Source: Anthopleura xanthogrammica (lineage: Eukaryota > Cnidaria > Anthozoa > Actiniaria > Actiniidae). Taken from it: DNA of 64,000 nt. Shown here one piece after another: positions 23,484 through 34,776 of this stretch. Made by a program: the position numbers and the translations under genes. Every line of letters begins with the position of its first letter. Within the stretch, counting starts at the first letter, position 1. The DNA lies in NCBI GenBank assembly GCA_964019055.1, contig OZ025223.1, positions 1 through 64,000 of the forward strand, read 5' to 3'. The notes below the pieces were generated by a model. The model had not been told where the DNA came from, searched no databases, and saw only the letters and a list, made by a program, of their open reading frames with translations.

Positions 23484-26400
23484 GTCGTATCTGGCCTTCT
23501 CAGTGAACATTGTATGTAGGGGTGTCGTATCTGGCCTTCTCAGTGAACATTGTATGTAGGGGTGTCGTATCTGACCTTCTCAGTGAACATTGTATGTAGG
23601 GGTGTCGTATCTGACCTTCTCAGTGAACATTGTATGTAGGGGTGTCGTATCTGACCTTCTCAGTGAACATTGTATGTAGGGGTGTCGTATCTGACCTTCT
23701 CAGTGAACATTGTATGTAGGGGTGTCGTATCTGACCTTCTCAGTGAACATCGTGTGTAGGGGTGTCGTATCTGGCCTTCTCAGTGAACATCGTATGTAGG
23801 GGTGTCGTATCTAGCCTTCTCAGTGAACACTGTATGTAGGGGTGTCGTATCTGACCTTCTCAGTGAACACTGTATGTAGGGGTGTCGTATCTAGCCTTCT
23901 CAGTGAACATCGTATGTAGGGGTGTCGTATCTAGCCTTCTCAGTGAACACTGTATGTAGGGGTGTCGTATCTGACCTTCTCAGTGAACACTGTATGTAGG
24001 GGTGTCGTATCTGACCTTCTCAGTGAACACTGTATGTAGGGGTGTCGTATCTGACCTTCTCAGTGAACATTGTATGTAGGGGTGTCGTATCTGACCTTCT
24101 CAGTGAACACTGTATGTAGGGGTGTCGTATCTAGCCTTCTCAGTGAACATCGTATGTAGGGGTGTCGTATCTAGCCTTCTCAGTGAACACTGTATGTAGG
24201 GGTGTCGTATCTGACCTTCTCAGTGAACACTGTATGTAGGGGTGTCGTATCTGGCCTTCACAGTGAACATCGTATGTAAGGGTGTCGTATCTGGCCTTCT
24301 CAGTGAACATTGTATGTAGGGGTGTCGTATCTGACCTTCTCAGTGAACATTGTATGTAGGGGTGTCGTATCTGACCTTCACAGTGAACATTGTATGTAGG
24401 GGTGTCGTATCTGACCTTCTTAGTGAACACTGTATGTAGGGGTGTCGTATCTGACCTTCTCAGTGAACATCGTATGTAGGAGTGTCGTACCTGGCCTTCA
24501 CAGTGAACATCGTATGTAGGGGTGTCGTATCTGGCCTTCACAGTGAACATCGTATGTAAGGGTGTCGTATCTGACCTTCTCAGTGAACATTGTATGTAGG
24601 GGTGTCGTATCTGACCTTCTCAGTGAACATTGTATGTAGGGGTGTCGTATCTGACCTTCTTAGTGAACATTGTATGTAGGGGTGTCGTATCTGACCTTCT
24701 CAGTGAACATCGTATGTAGGGGTGTCGTATCTGGCCTTCACAGTGAACATCGTATGTAGGGGTGTCGTATCTGGCCTTCACAGTGAACATCGTATGTAAG
24801 GGTGTCGTATCTGGCCTTCACAGTGAACATCGTATGTAAGGGTGTCGTATCTGACCTTCTCAGTGAACATTGTATGTAGGGGTGTCGTATCTGGCCTTCA
24901 CAGTGAACATCGTATGTAAGGGTGTTGTATCTGGCCTTCTCAGTGAACATCGTATGTAGGGGTGTCGTATCTGGCCTTCTCAGTGAACATCGTATGTAGG
25001 GGTGTCGTATCTGGCCTTCACAGTGAACATTGTATGTAAGGGTGTCGTATCTGACTTTCACAGTGAACATTGTATGTAGGGGTGTCGTATCTGACCTTCT
25101 TAGTGAACACTGTATGTAGGAGTGTCGTATCTGGCCTTCTCAGTGAACATCGTATGTAGGAGTGTCGTATCTGGCCTTCACAGTGAACATTGTATGTAAG
25201 GGTGTCGTATCTGACCTTCACAGTGAACATTGTATGTAGGGGTGTCGTATCTGACCTTCTTAGTGAACACTGTATGTAGGAGTGTCGTATCTGGCCTTCT
25301 CAGTGAACATCGTATGTAGGAGTGTCGTATCTGGCCTTCACAGTGAACATTGTATGTAAGGGTGTCGTATCTGGCCTTCTCAGTGAACATCGTATGTAGG
25401 GGTGTCGTATCTAGCCTTCTCAGTGAACACTGTATGTAGGGGTGTCGTATATGACCTTCTCAGTGAACACTGTATGTAGGGGTGTCGTATCTGGCCTTCA
25501 CAGTGAACATCGTATGTAAGGGTGTCGTATCTGGCCTTCTCAGTGAACATTGTATGTAGGGGTGTCGTATCTGACCTTCTCAGTGAACATTGTATGTAGG
25601 GGTGTCGTATCTGACCTTCACAGTGAACATTGTATGTAGGGGTGTCGTATCTGACCTTCTTAGTGAACACTGTATGTAGGGGTGTCGTATCTGACCTTCT
25701 CAGTGAACATCGTATGTAGGAGTGTCGTACCTGGCCTTCACAGTGAACATCGTATGTAGGGGTGTCGTATCTGGCCTTCACAGTGAACATCGTATGTAAG
25801 GGTGTCGTATCTGACCTTCTCAGTGAACATTGTATGTAGGGGTGTCGTATCTGACCTTCTCAGTGAACATTGTATGTAGGGGTGTCGTATCTGACCTTCT
25901 TAGTGAACATTGTATGTAGGGGTGTCGTATCTGACCTTCTCAGTGAACATCGTATGTAGGGGTGTCGTATCTGGCCTTCACAGTGAACATCGTATGTAGG
26001 GGTGTCGTATCTGGCCTTCACAGTGAACATCGTATGTAAGGGTGTCGTATCTGACCTTCTCAGTGAACATTGTATGTAGGGGTGTCGTATCTGGCCTTCA
26101 CAGTGAACATCGTATGTAAGGGTGTCGTATCTGGCCTTCTCAGTGAACATCGTATGTAGGGGTGTCGTATCTGGCCTTCTCAGTGAACATCGTATGTAAG
26201 GGTGTCGTATCTGACCTTCTCAGTGAACATTGTATGTAGGGGTGTCGTATCTGACCTTCTCAGTGAACATTGTATGTAGGGGTGTCGTATCTGACCTTCT
26301 TAGTGAACATTGTATGTAGGGGTGTCGTATCTGACCTTCTCAGTGAACATCGTATGTAGGGGTGTCGTATCTGGCCTTCACAGTGAACATCGTATGTAGG

Positions 26401-27565
26401 GGTGTCGTATCTGGCCTTCACAGTGAACATCGTATGTAAGGGTGTCGTATCTGACCTTCTCAGTGAACATTGTATGTAGGGGTGTCGTATCTGGCCTTCA
26501 CAGTGAACATCGTATGTAAGGGTGTCGTATCTGGCCTTCTCAGTGAACATCGTATGTAGGGGTGTCGTATCTGGCCTTCTCAGTGAACATCGTTTGTAGG
26601 GGTGTCGTATCTGGCCTTCACAGTGAACATTGTATGTAAGGGTGTCGTATCTGACTTTCACAGTGAACATTGTATGTAGGGGTGTCGTATCTGACCTTCT
26701 TAGTGAACACTGTATGTAGGAGTGTCGTATCTGGCCTTCTCAGTGAACATCGTATGTAGGAGTGTCGTATCTGGCCTTCACAGTGAACATTGTATGTAAG
26801 GGTGTCGTATCTGACCTTCACAGTGAACATTGTATGTAGGGGTGTCGTATCTGACCTTCTTAGTGAACACTGTATGTAGGAGTGTCGTATCTGGCCTTCT
26901 CAGTGAACATCGTATGTAGGAGTGTCGTATCTGGCCTTCACAGTGAACATTGTATGTAAGGGTGTCGTATCTGGCCTTCACAGTGAACATCGTATGTAAG
27001 GGTGTCGTATCTAGCCTTCACAGTGAACATCGTATGTAGGGGTGTCGTATCTGGCCTTCACAGTGAACATCGTATGTAGGGGTGTCGTATCTGGCCTTCA
27101 CAGTGAACATCGTATGTAAGGGTGTCGTATCTGGCCTTCACAGTGAACATCGTATGTAAGGGTGTCGTATCTGGCCTTCTCAGTGAACATTGTATGTAAG
27201 GGTGTCGTATCTGACCTTCACAGTGAACATTGTATGTAGGGGTGTCGTATCTGACCTTCTTAGTGAACACTGTATGTAGGAGTGTCGTATCTGGCCTTCT
27301 CAGTGAACATCGTATGTAGGAGTGTCGTATCTGGCCTTCACAGTGAACATTGTATGTAAGGGTGTCGTATCTGGCCTTCACAGTGAACATCGTATGTAAG
27401 GGTGTCGTATCTAGCCTTCACAGTGAACATCGTATGTAGGGGTGTCGTATCTGGCCTTCACAGTGAACATCGTATGTAGGGGTGTCGTATCTGGCCTTCA
27501 CAGTGAACATCGTATGTAAGGGTGTCGTATCTGGCCTTCACAGTGAACATCGTATGTAAGGGTGT
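23484..27565. repeat. 40-bp satellite, 102 copies, no length variation
   Basis: The unit is close to GTCGTATCTGACCTTCTCAG followed by TGAACATTGTATGTAGGGGT. From 23484 to 27565 the spacing is exactly 40 bp for 102 units, differing only by substitutions at a few positions (G/A in CTGGCC or CTGACC, T/A in CTTCT or CTTCA, T/C in ATTGT or ATCGT, A/G in TAAGG or TAGGG). These variants form higher-order blocks: segments recur after 160, 400, 1240 and 1600 bp. Reverse-strand open frames of 64-136 codons reflect the repeat (40 is not a multiple of 3, so the coding cycle is 120 bp) and are not called genes. Confidence 0.98.
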
Positions 27566-27589
27566 AACGTCAAACGTGCAAACGTTCCC

Positions 27590-28010
27590 TTCATTCTAGC
27601 AATAAAGGATTGTTAGAAGTTCCCAAGTCTAGGCTTAAGTCCTATGGAGATCGTCGGTTTTCTATCCGTTGCTGCACCCAAATTATGGAATAGCATACCA
27701 CTTTTCATAAGACAGGCGCCTAATGTCATTAAATTTTTTATTTCAAGAAGCTTATAATTCTTAGTAGTCACATATTTTATAGAGGTATATTCATAATATT
27801 TTAACACATTTTTATAGCATATATTTCAGTATTATTTATTAGGACTAGGTTTGTTTTCGTCTTTCTCCGTTCGTTTTCGTATAGCTTATGTTAGTCTTAT
27901 AATTTTCAAATATATTTTATACTTATTATATAATTATTTAAAGCGTCTTGGGTAACTAGTGGATTTAGCGCTATATAAATAAAGTTTATTTAATTTATAT
28001 TTATTTATCG
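27590..28010 (+). mobile_element. LINE 3' end (CR1/L2-like), severely 5'-truncated
   Basis: Around 27640-27760 the + strand reads YGDRRFS and, after a frameshift, VAAPKLWNSIPLFIR followed by a stop: the same C-terminal signature as YGDRAFCIAGPRLWNNLP in the element at 18-20 kb. The AT-rich tail ends with AGCGCTATATAAATAAAGTT and a TTTA-rich terminus, typical of LINE 3' ends. Confidence 0.75.
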
Positions 28011-29383
28011 TTTCCTTGACTGAACAGTCTTCAGTGTTTAGGACTGCAGCTTCGTTATCATCAGTTTCTTTTAACTGACTGACAACACTGACAACAATTC
28101 TGCACTTTATCAAAGCCACTTTGGTGTATTACGTTGTTGTCATAGTAACCTGCATAAATGCTCATAGTCGTTTTTCCATTGTCTAATCACACTGAAGTGT
28201 TTCTACAAACTATATTACATATCGTTGGCACTAGAGGGCAAAGGTTCGGTAACCATGTTTCATATCTGAGGAAGAATATCTGTTGTCATTGAAAAAAATA
28301 CCATTGTTCCTGTTCTACAAAAGTGGACAGAGGTGGGCCTGTAACTAGAGCTGAATAGTATATAATGAGATTCATAAGATTCAGACAGCTGATTGACACC
28401 AAACAGTTGAGTGAACTTTCACACATATTGTTTTGTTAGACCTAGTGAGAAAGACTATAAAATTTGCATATAATTCAATGCAAAACTCCTCAAGCCTTTG
28501 TTTGTAGCAAATCCTTCATATTGTGCTTCATACGAGGACAGGATCTCTGTCTACTCAACGGTACGAGTTGTATGTATATCGTACGGACGTCGATCGAACC
28601 TCTTTGACAATTTTACATAATATTGAGGTAATTGTCTTTTGCTTTATTCATAAGAACTAGTTTGATATGGTATGCTACTTGACCCTAGCTTAGCTGGCCG
28701 CGTAATTGCTTGATAATCATTAGCTTGTTAATCATATATAGTTCATATAGTTTATATAGTTTATATAGTTTATTATGCCACATTACACAATTAGCTCATG
28801 TCTAGCATTTCATGGTATCCTAATGAACCGAATGAACTTAAACAAGTTTTGACTTTAAACTTTCGTTTTTCGAATAACTACATTGATTACGATTTGTTAA
28901 CAGCCATTTTAAATGTTTTTTTTAATACCTCAAACATAACTACCGCACTATGGCCCACTATTAGCATAAGTACTATAAGAAGGGCAACCATCATTTTTAC
29001 TGTCCAGTCAACACAGGCCAAGGCGCGCGCCCCCTGGAATCAAAAACAAACTGTGTATCTCTAATAAGACAATGATTCACAAAAGGACGAGAACTTTATA
29101 ATAAATAAAAGTGATATTCGCCTTGGGTGCATGAGAAACCACTCAGCTGGTTCAATAAACTGTTTGTCGAAATTTGATCCGTTTGATCAGTTTTAAATAT
29201 ATATATCTTACAGATAAGCATACTTTATCTACTTTATTCTTACTGCATTTACTCATTGGGATAAAACACCGCACGACGCGTATAAGGGGAAAAGACGGAC
29301 TAGACTGATTCGAGCGAGTGGATCAGTCGTAATCAAAGTATGATTGCTAACCACATCATTCCTCTTCTTTTAGTTTCTTCAAC
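28011..29383. other. Upstream region of the receptor gene, no recognised gene
   Basis: AT-rich, with a short TTCATATAGTTTATATAG repeat at about 28740-28770. A forward frame of 88 codons at 28798-29064 resembles no family. The region immediately upstream of 29384 should hold the promoter and 5' UTR of the receptor gene, but I cannot place a start site. Confidence 0.4.
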
Positions 29384-32300
29384 ATGGCTTGGCTTGTAGT
29401 CATAACACTTGTGTCATTGGTGCATTTACAATCAGTATCGTCTATTTTCCTACCTTACTGGAAAGCCAAAAACCACACCGAAAACTCCTTTCATATTCCA
29501 CTTAACGCTTTGGCAGTTGATGCTGATGTCGCTAAGTTTGGTAAAAAGCTGAGTTCCCTACAGAATATAACCAAAGAGCACTCACTTGATGAACGATGTG
29601 AGACTGGTTTGCCTATGTCTATTGCATGGCACCAATATGCGCCATATGTGACCATGTTTAATTCAATACACAAGAAAAAGGTCGGGTTTACTGTGGAAGG
29701 GATGTTTCCTGCCATACTAACACAGGTCAGTATTCAACACCAGTCAGCTGTCACAAATGATTATCTGCTAGCTGTTTGGACTTTTGTTGCCATTTTTTCT
29801 GGGTGTGGGTTCCTCTTGGTGTCTGATCCCCTTTTAGCCCTGTTTTCCGACCCCCACCCGATTATCTCCCACATCCAACTGAAAGATCAACTTCTCAAGG
29901 CTGCGGGACACAAGGGTGTGTCTGTCTGTCATGATATATGGTGTTTGCTGCGGGACACAAGGGGCTGTCTGTCTGTCTGTCAGTCGTGATATATGGTGTT
30001 TGCTGCGGGAAACAAGGGGTTGTCTGTCAGTTGTGTCTGTCTGTATGCATGTCTGTCGTGATATATATTGTGTTTGTTTTGCAGATACTTGGTTCTTGCT
30101 GTCATCCAAACAGTTCAGTCACATTTGGAAAATTTCTTCGGTCGGCACGTCATGGTGAAGAATTGTTCGTTGAGAATAATTTTGATATAACGTTTCCTCT
30201 GTACGGCTACGAAGCATTTAGGTAAGTTAAAATCGAACAGACTGACTTGCGCTTTTAATAAAGTACTGTATTATTGCTATGTACCCCGCCTACTGAATGC
30301 CATTCTGCTCAATCTGTTATCTGATCCACTTACTTACTTATGTATCCATTTTTTCCATTTAGCAATACCTTTCGCCGCCATGCCTTCATACCTTTAGTCC
30401 GCGCTCCTCGTGTTATTCTTTTGGTGCACGATAATCAGAGTAACACCCAGACATCTGTTTTGGTTAACACTATCATTAGTGCCTGGCCTATGCTTATATT
30501 CATTCTTGTGACCGCTCTCTTTTCTGGAATCGTCCTGTGGTTTCTGGTAAGATGTTTTTTTTGCATGCATTACTTCATGTACGCATCTAGTATTTATTGC
30601 TATATATATTGACAATTCACAAGTCATAATCCGATCATGTTACTAACAACAGCCATTACATACACCACGTTACCATATGAACACTGCTGGTCAGTACTGA
30701 ATGACTGACTTACATTTACATACACCACGTTACCATATCAACACTGCTGGTCAGTACTGAATGACTGACTTACATTTACATACACCACGTTACCATATGA
30801 ACACTGCTGGTCAGTACTGAATGACTGACTTACATTTACATACACCACGTTACCATATGAACACTGCTGGTCAGTACTGAATGACTGACTTACATTGCTG
30901 TTAATATCATTTTAATTCTTCATAGGATCATAATCAAAACCCTGACGAGTTCCCGCCACCGTTTCTCAGAGGAGCATGGGAAGGATTCTGGTGGGCTCTA
31001 GTTACCATGACTACGGTTGGTTATGGGGATCGCTCACCAAAGTCTGCCCTTGGTCGTGTGTTTTGCATCGTGTGGATAATTACAGGCGTTATAATCGTTT
31101 CTATTTTCACTGCTCTTGTCACAGCGTCTCTATCAGCAAGCACTTATCCAAACTTTAAAATCCACGGATCCAAGGTAATTAGATTCAAATACGTGTCACA
31201 TGAGGTTGCTGCTTTCCTTGCCATAACTTTAGATCAAGACTTTAGATCATATGACACATCATTTCTCACTAAGAACCGTATTTTAAAGATATTTGCTGGA
31301 TTGTGTTTATGTGTTCAAAGATTGGAGCAGTCAATGGAAGTGAAGAGTTTCGTCTTGGTGTTAGCATGAATGCTGATATGAAAGGTTTGTACTTTTTCTA
31401 CCACAGCTACAGGGAGGTTGTTACCATATACGCAAATGCGCTCATGCGTTCACTTGAAATAGCATTTCTGCGTATCCTGTTTTCAAAATGTTATTGGTTC
31501 ACGCCTTTGCCGTGACTGTTCTAGTGCCGTGCCGTGTGTGAAGTCATTCGGTGCCGTATCCGCGCCGCGCCACTCCGTAACCGTGCCGCGCCACTCCGTA
31601 ACCACACTCTTACGAAATCTGCGCTATCCAATTTTTATGCGACCGCCTTCTGCAAAAATGTGGATAAAAAGTCTTGGCAGTTTACTTACGCCCTTTTTGA
31701 TTTTAGTGTTTTCGAACGTAATGCAAATGACAAAGGAGCTTCTGAAAAACGAGATTGATGGAGCACTCGTGGATAACTACGTCATCACACACTTCTTGAA
31801 GCTAATCAAAGATGAGCCAATTAGGGTAGAGAAGTATATTGAACATCCAATCACGTATGGAGCTGTATTAGCCCGAAATTCGTCACGACTTGAACGATGT
31901 ATGCGTAATTACATCGTAGACTATCCTCAAGAGATCTTTGAGAAAATTTCTGAAAACTTGATTCCGCTCAAGGTAAATCACATGCATATTAATTAAATGA
32001 CTCGTTTTATTCATGTACAATCCTAAAATGTGGAACGGAATGTATTGCCTTCCCAGAATCCAACCGATGACGTGAGTCAGCAGCTAAAAGCAGCTGAGGC
32101 ACTGTTTTACCAAGAGAAGATATTCGGCCATATGATGTTTGCTGGACTTGGGATAGTTGGAACTCTCTTCTTTTTTGGTATTATCTGGGAATTCGCTTAC
32201 AGGAGACCAAAAATACGTAAGTATTCTGCACTAAAATATATTACCACCACCGAAATCAGTCAAACATTTTGATTTCCATTATATTCTTTTCTTTTCCCAC

Positions 32301-32523
32301 AGAAAATCAGCGCATATGTCTTGGACCAAAAATGAAGTTTAGTTCGAATGATGAAACAGTTAAATTACAAGCGACTGATAACTCACGTCTGGCCAAACTA
32401 GATGATATGATTAGTGAATATCAGATGTTCCATGAAGCCTGGATCAGCAAACTGAAGAAAATACGGGATGCAGAGTTGAACGGCAACGAAATGGAAGGGA
32501 GTAAAGAAATGAGAGAATCCTGA
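29384..32523 (+). CDS. Ionotropic glutamate receptor-like K+ channel (GluR0/AvGluR1-like), 540 aa, 8 exons
   Basis: Exons: 29384-29725, 30085-30221, 30363-30546, 30926-31174, 31321-31384, 31707-31972, 32057-32216, 32303-32523; all introns GT-AG, phases consistent, 541 codons including stop. Residues 1-20 are a signal peptide (MAWLVVITLVSLVHLQSVSS). About 60-195 forms ligand-binding lobe S1, with an iGluR-like APYV...VEGMFPAILTQILG. M1 is about 196-221. The pore loop has WWALVTMTTVGYGDR, with the K+ filter TVGYGD at 251-256. M3 is about 263-294, where FTALVTASL replaces the SYTANLAAF gate. Lobe S2 (about 295-435) shows IGAVNGSEEFRLGV and IDGALVDNY; D348 is a candidate agonist-binding acid. M4 is about 437-460, then an 80-residue cytoplasmic tail. 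There is no amino-terminal domain, which makes it compact like GluR0. In animals a K+ filter in this fold is known from rotifer AvGluR1. K+ selectivity and the ligand are inferred. A plain two-TM K+ channel is unlikely because of S2 and M4. Confidence 0.85.
29905..30060. repeat. Intronic CTGT/GATATATGGTGTTTG minisatellite
   Basis: Three imperfect copies of a unit containing TGCGGGACACAAGGG, CTGTCTGTC and GTGATATATGGTGTTTGCTG, within intron 1 of the receptor gene. Confidence 0.75.
30657..30896. repeat. 60-bp intronic tandem repeat, 4 near-identical copies
   Basis: ACATACACCACGTTACCATA, then TGAACACTGCTGGTCAGTAC and TGAATGACTGACTTACATT, repeat at exactly 60 bp four times in intron 3 of the receptor gene. 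The only change I see among full copies is one substitution in copy 2 (ATATCAAC for ATATGAAC). Confidence 0.95.
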
Positions 32524-32596
32524 AAATATTGTCAGTCTTTTAAGTGATTACTACATGTATATCCTTTTGATGTGATGATGCAATTAAGTACACTAG

Positions 32597-32710
32597 TAGG
32601 GGCAGATCCAGAAATTTGCAAGGGGGTGTCCAAAATGAAAAAATTGACGTTATAGTGAAGTCATCATAATCCTGATCTGATTGCAGGACACCCCCTGGAT
32701 TTGCCCCTGA
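32597..32710. mobile_element. Fold-back MITE
   Basis: The left end, AGGGGCAGATCCAG with AAGGGGGTGTCC, is matched in inverted orientation by GGACACCCCCTGGATTTGCCCCTGA at the right end. It is non-coding, lying just downstream of the receptor gene stop. Confidence 0.7.
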
Positions 32711-32789
32711 CTTGTATGTTGTATGTCCAAGAGCTAGGGGACTGAAAGTAGTTTAATTTAATGGGTGTTCGCTAATTCTAGGGGTGCAT

Positions 32790-33215
32790 TGCACTGTCAC
32801 TATTATTATTATTTCTATTATATTCCTATGTGATAACCTAGTCTTTTTTAATATTAGCTATTATGTCTTTTATAACTTACTATCCACGTATGTATGTACT
32901 GATTGATCATTTTTCTTATCTATAACCTTTTTTAATTACACTGCGTGTGATTCGGGATTCACTAGGTGTGGTGGGTGTGGTGCAGATGGGGTGGATGCCA
33001 TTTTGCTCACCTTGGAGGTGAGCTGGGGTCCACCGCACTCGCGCCCGTCTCGCTGTCCCTGGTGGATCCTGTATCTCACGCAGTGTAAAACAATTATTGT
33101 AATCATTATTATTAGTATTTGTATTATATAGTTTTTTATAAGGGCCAGATTGGAAAAAGACAGTCTTTATCTGTATAACAACCCTAATAAAGATTGATTG
33201 ATTGATTGGCATGTT
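32790..33215 (+). mobile_element. Retroposon 3' tail ending in (GATT)n
   Basis: The segment ends AACCCTAATAAAGATTGATTGATTGATTG, with a polyadenylation-like AATAAA and a simple tetranucleotide tail typical of LINE or SINE 3' ends. No coding part was recognised, so the 5' limit is uncertain. Confidence 0.5.
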
Positions 33216-33473
33216 ACGTCATAGCCAACATGTTGGATAACAAAGCACTCCTTATTAGCTTCTATTGTTACATCAATTGTTATTCATATCCCAAGGGATT
33301 TTGAATCATGTGATTGCACCCTAATTATAGTAAGAAGGCTAATATCCAATCTCCCTTGCCTAAGCCATGGTAAACAAGGACGTACCAACATCATTAATGA
33401 AGGGGTTATAATCAAAACAGCCTATTAGCAAGTGACTTTTTAGGGTGATTTTGAGAATTCGCTCAAATCATTT

Positions 33474-33656
33474 CAAAATAGACCATTTTCAAGATACGCG
33501 AGTGCTTTCAAAAATATCGCAGGCGCAGACATGATCTCGAGGCATTTTCGGGCAGAGTCAATAGCGCGTGTGATCTTGCCTGAAAATGCCTCTTTTTCAT
33601 GTCTGCACCTGCGATATTTTTTGAAAGAGCTTGCGCATCTCAAAAATGGCCTATTG
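33474..33656. mobile_element. Fold-back MITE, about 180 bp
   Basis: AATAGACCATTTTCAAGATA at the left pairs with TCTCAAAAATGGCCTATT at the right, and the pairing continues through AAATATCGCAGGCGCAGACA and its inverted partner TGTCTGCACCTGCGATATTT, with a short unpaired centre near 33560. Confidence 0.8.
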
Positions 33657-34776
33657 CACCAAACGACTTTTTCTTTGGATATCGTTGTTTGGTATCCATT
33701 TTCCATGATTTCGTCCGGAAAAGAACGAAATCCCTTCATAGTTACGCACCGTCTTTGCTTGACAACTGACCACTCTTCTGTGAACTCATGTACATTTGCA
33801 TATTACATGAGTCCTTAGGAAAATTAATTCTTTTTTAGTTTTGCTTATATATTGTTTTTTTATGAGAAAGTACTTTACTTTAGTTATTTTATGAAGCTAG
33901 CCAGTGTGATCATTTACTTTTAAAAACTAATAGCTAATCATTAATAAGTCAAGTTGTTTAGCTTCTACTTGATGGAACCTAGTGCACATTGATATAAGCA
34001 ACATTAATCCAGAGTTGCAAAAACAGGTCAACATTTTTATTCTTTTAGCACTTTTTTAAAATTTTAAATAATTTAATTCTATTTGATATTTTAATATATT
34101 AATTATAATAATCTAAATGCTATCCAACATTTCTACCTCGTAATTAAATAAATGTAACTGCCTGATTTTAAATCCAATATACGTATGCATATTATAGAAT
34201 GAGACATGTTTGAGTGTTTGGACAGCAGGGACCATGGAGAGGATCTTGATACAGATGGCATCTATATATGCTATGTATGCTAGTTATACAATAACTTTGA
34301 ATGGAATATATTTACTATTGAATATCTTTTGGGCAAGTGTATACAACAAAATACTAGTGACAAAGCATTGTATGACTTATCACACACCATTGAAAATACT
34401 CCAGGGCCTAATGCCTAATGGAAAGGAACAGGATTTATTTGGGGGATTCAATTGGATACTTGTGAATATACATTGGCTTCCGTATCTTCTGACTGTATTT
34501 TCAATTGGATGGGATGTATTATTTGATAGTACGAAAAATTACTGTAGTTGCCAAAGCAAAGTCCCTGAAGCCCACACAAGTCTCTGCATGAAGGAATTTA
34601 ATGGAATAGTGCTGTCACCTTGGCATGTGTCAAATAAAATGTTTTCTAAAAGAGCCTTGAACTCCTATGTGAAGAGTTTGAAATAGGATGGCAAGTGTAT
34701 CTGTACCCATCAAATCATTGTTCCTATGCATTTCCCCTCAAAAATATGTTATTTCATTTCTGACTTATGAAACCGG
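33657..34776. other. Intergenic or DHDDS 3' UTR, containing an uncertain 158-codon + strand frame
   Basis: AT-rich. A forward frame with no stop spans 34210-34686 (158 codons, with hydrophobic stretches). Its first codon is not ATG, the first ATG being at 34234. It matches no family I know, and a second forward frame over the same DNA is almost as open, which suggests decayed coding or transposon sequence. Part of it is probably the 3' UTR of DHDDS, which ends at 34777 on the other strand. Confidence 0.3.

Noticed and set aside
23484..27565. Tandem array considered as a CRISPR array or a repetitive protein gene
   Set aside because: Repeats are head-to-tail with no unique spacers, and the host is an animal. 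Frames are interrupted repeatedly and start without context, so a protein is not supported.
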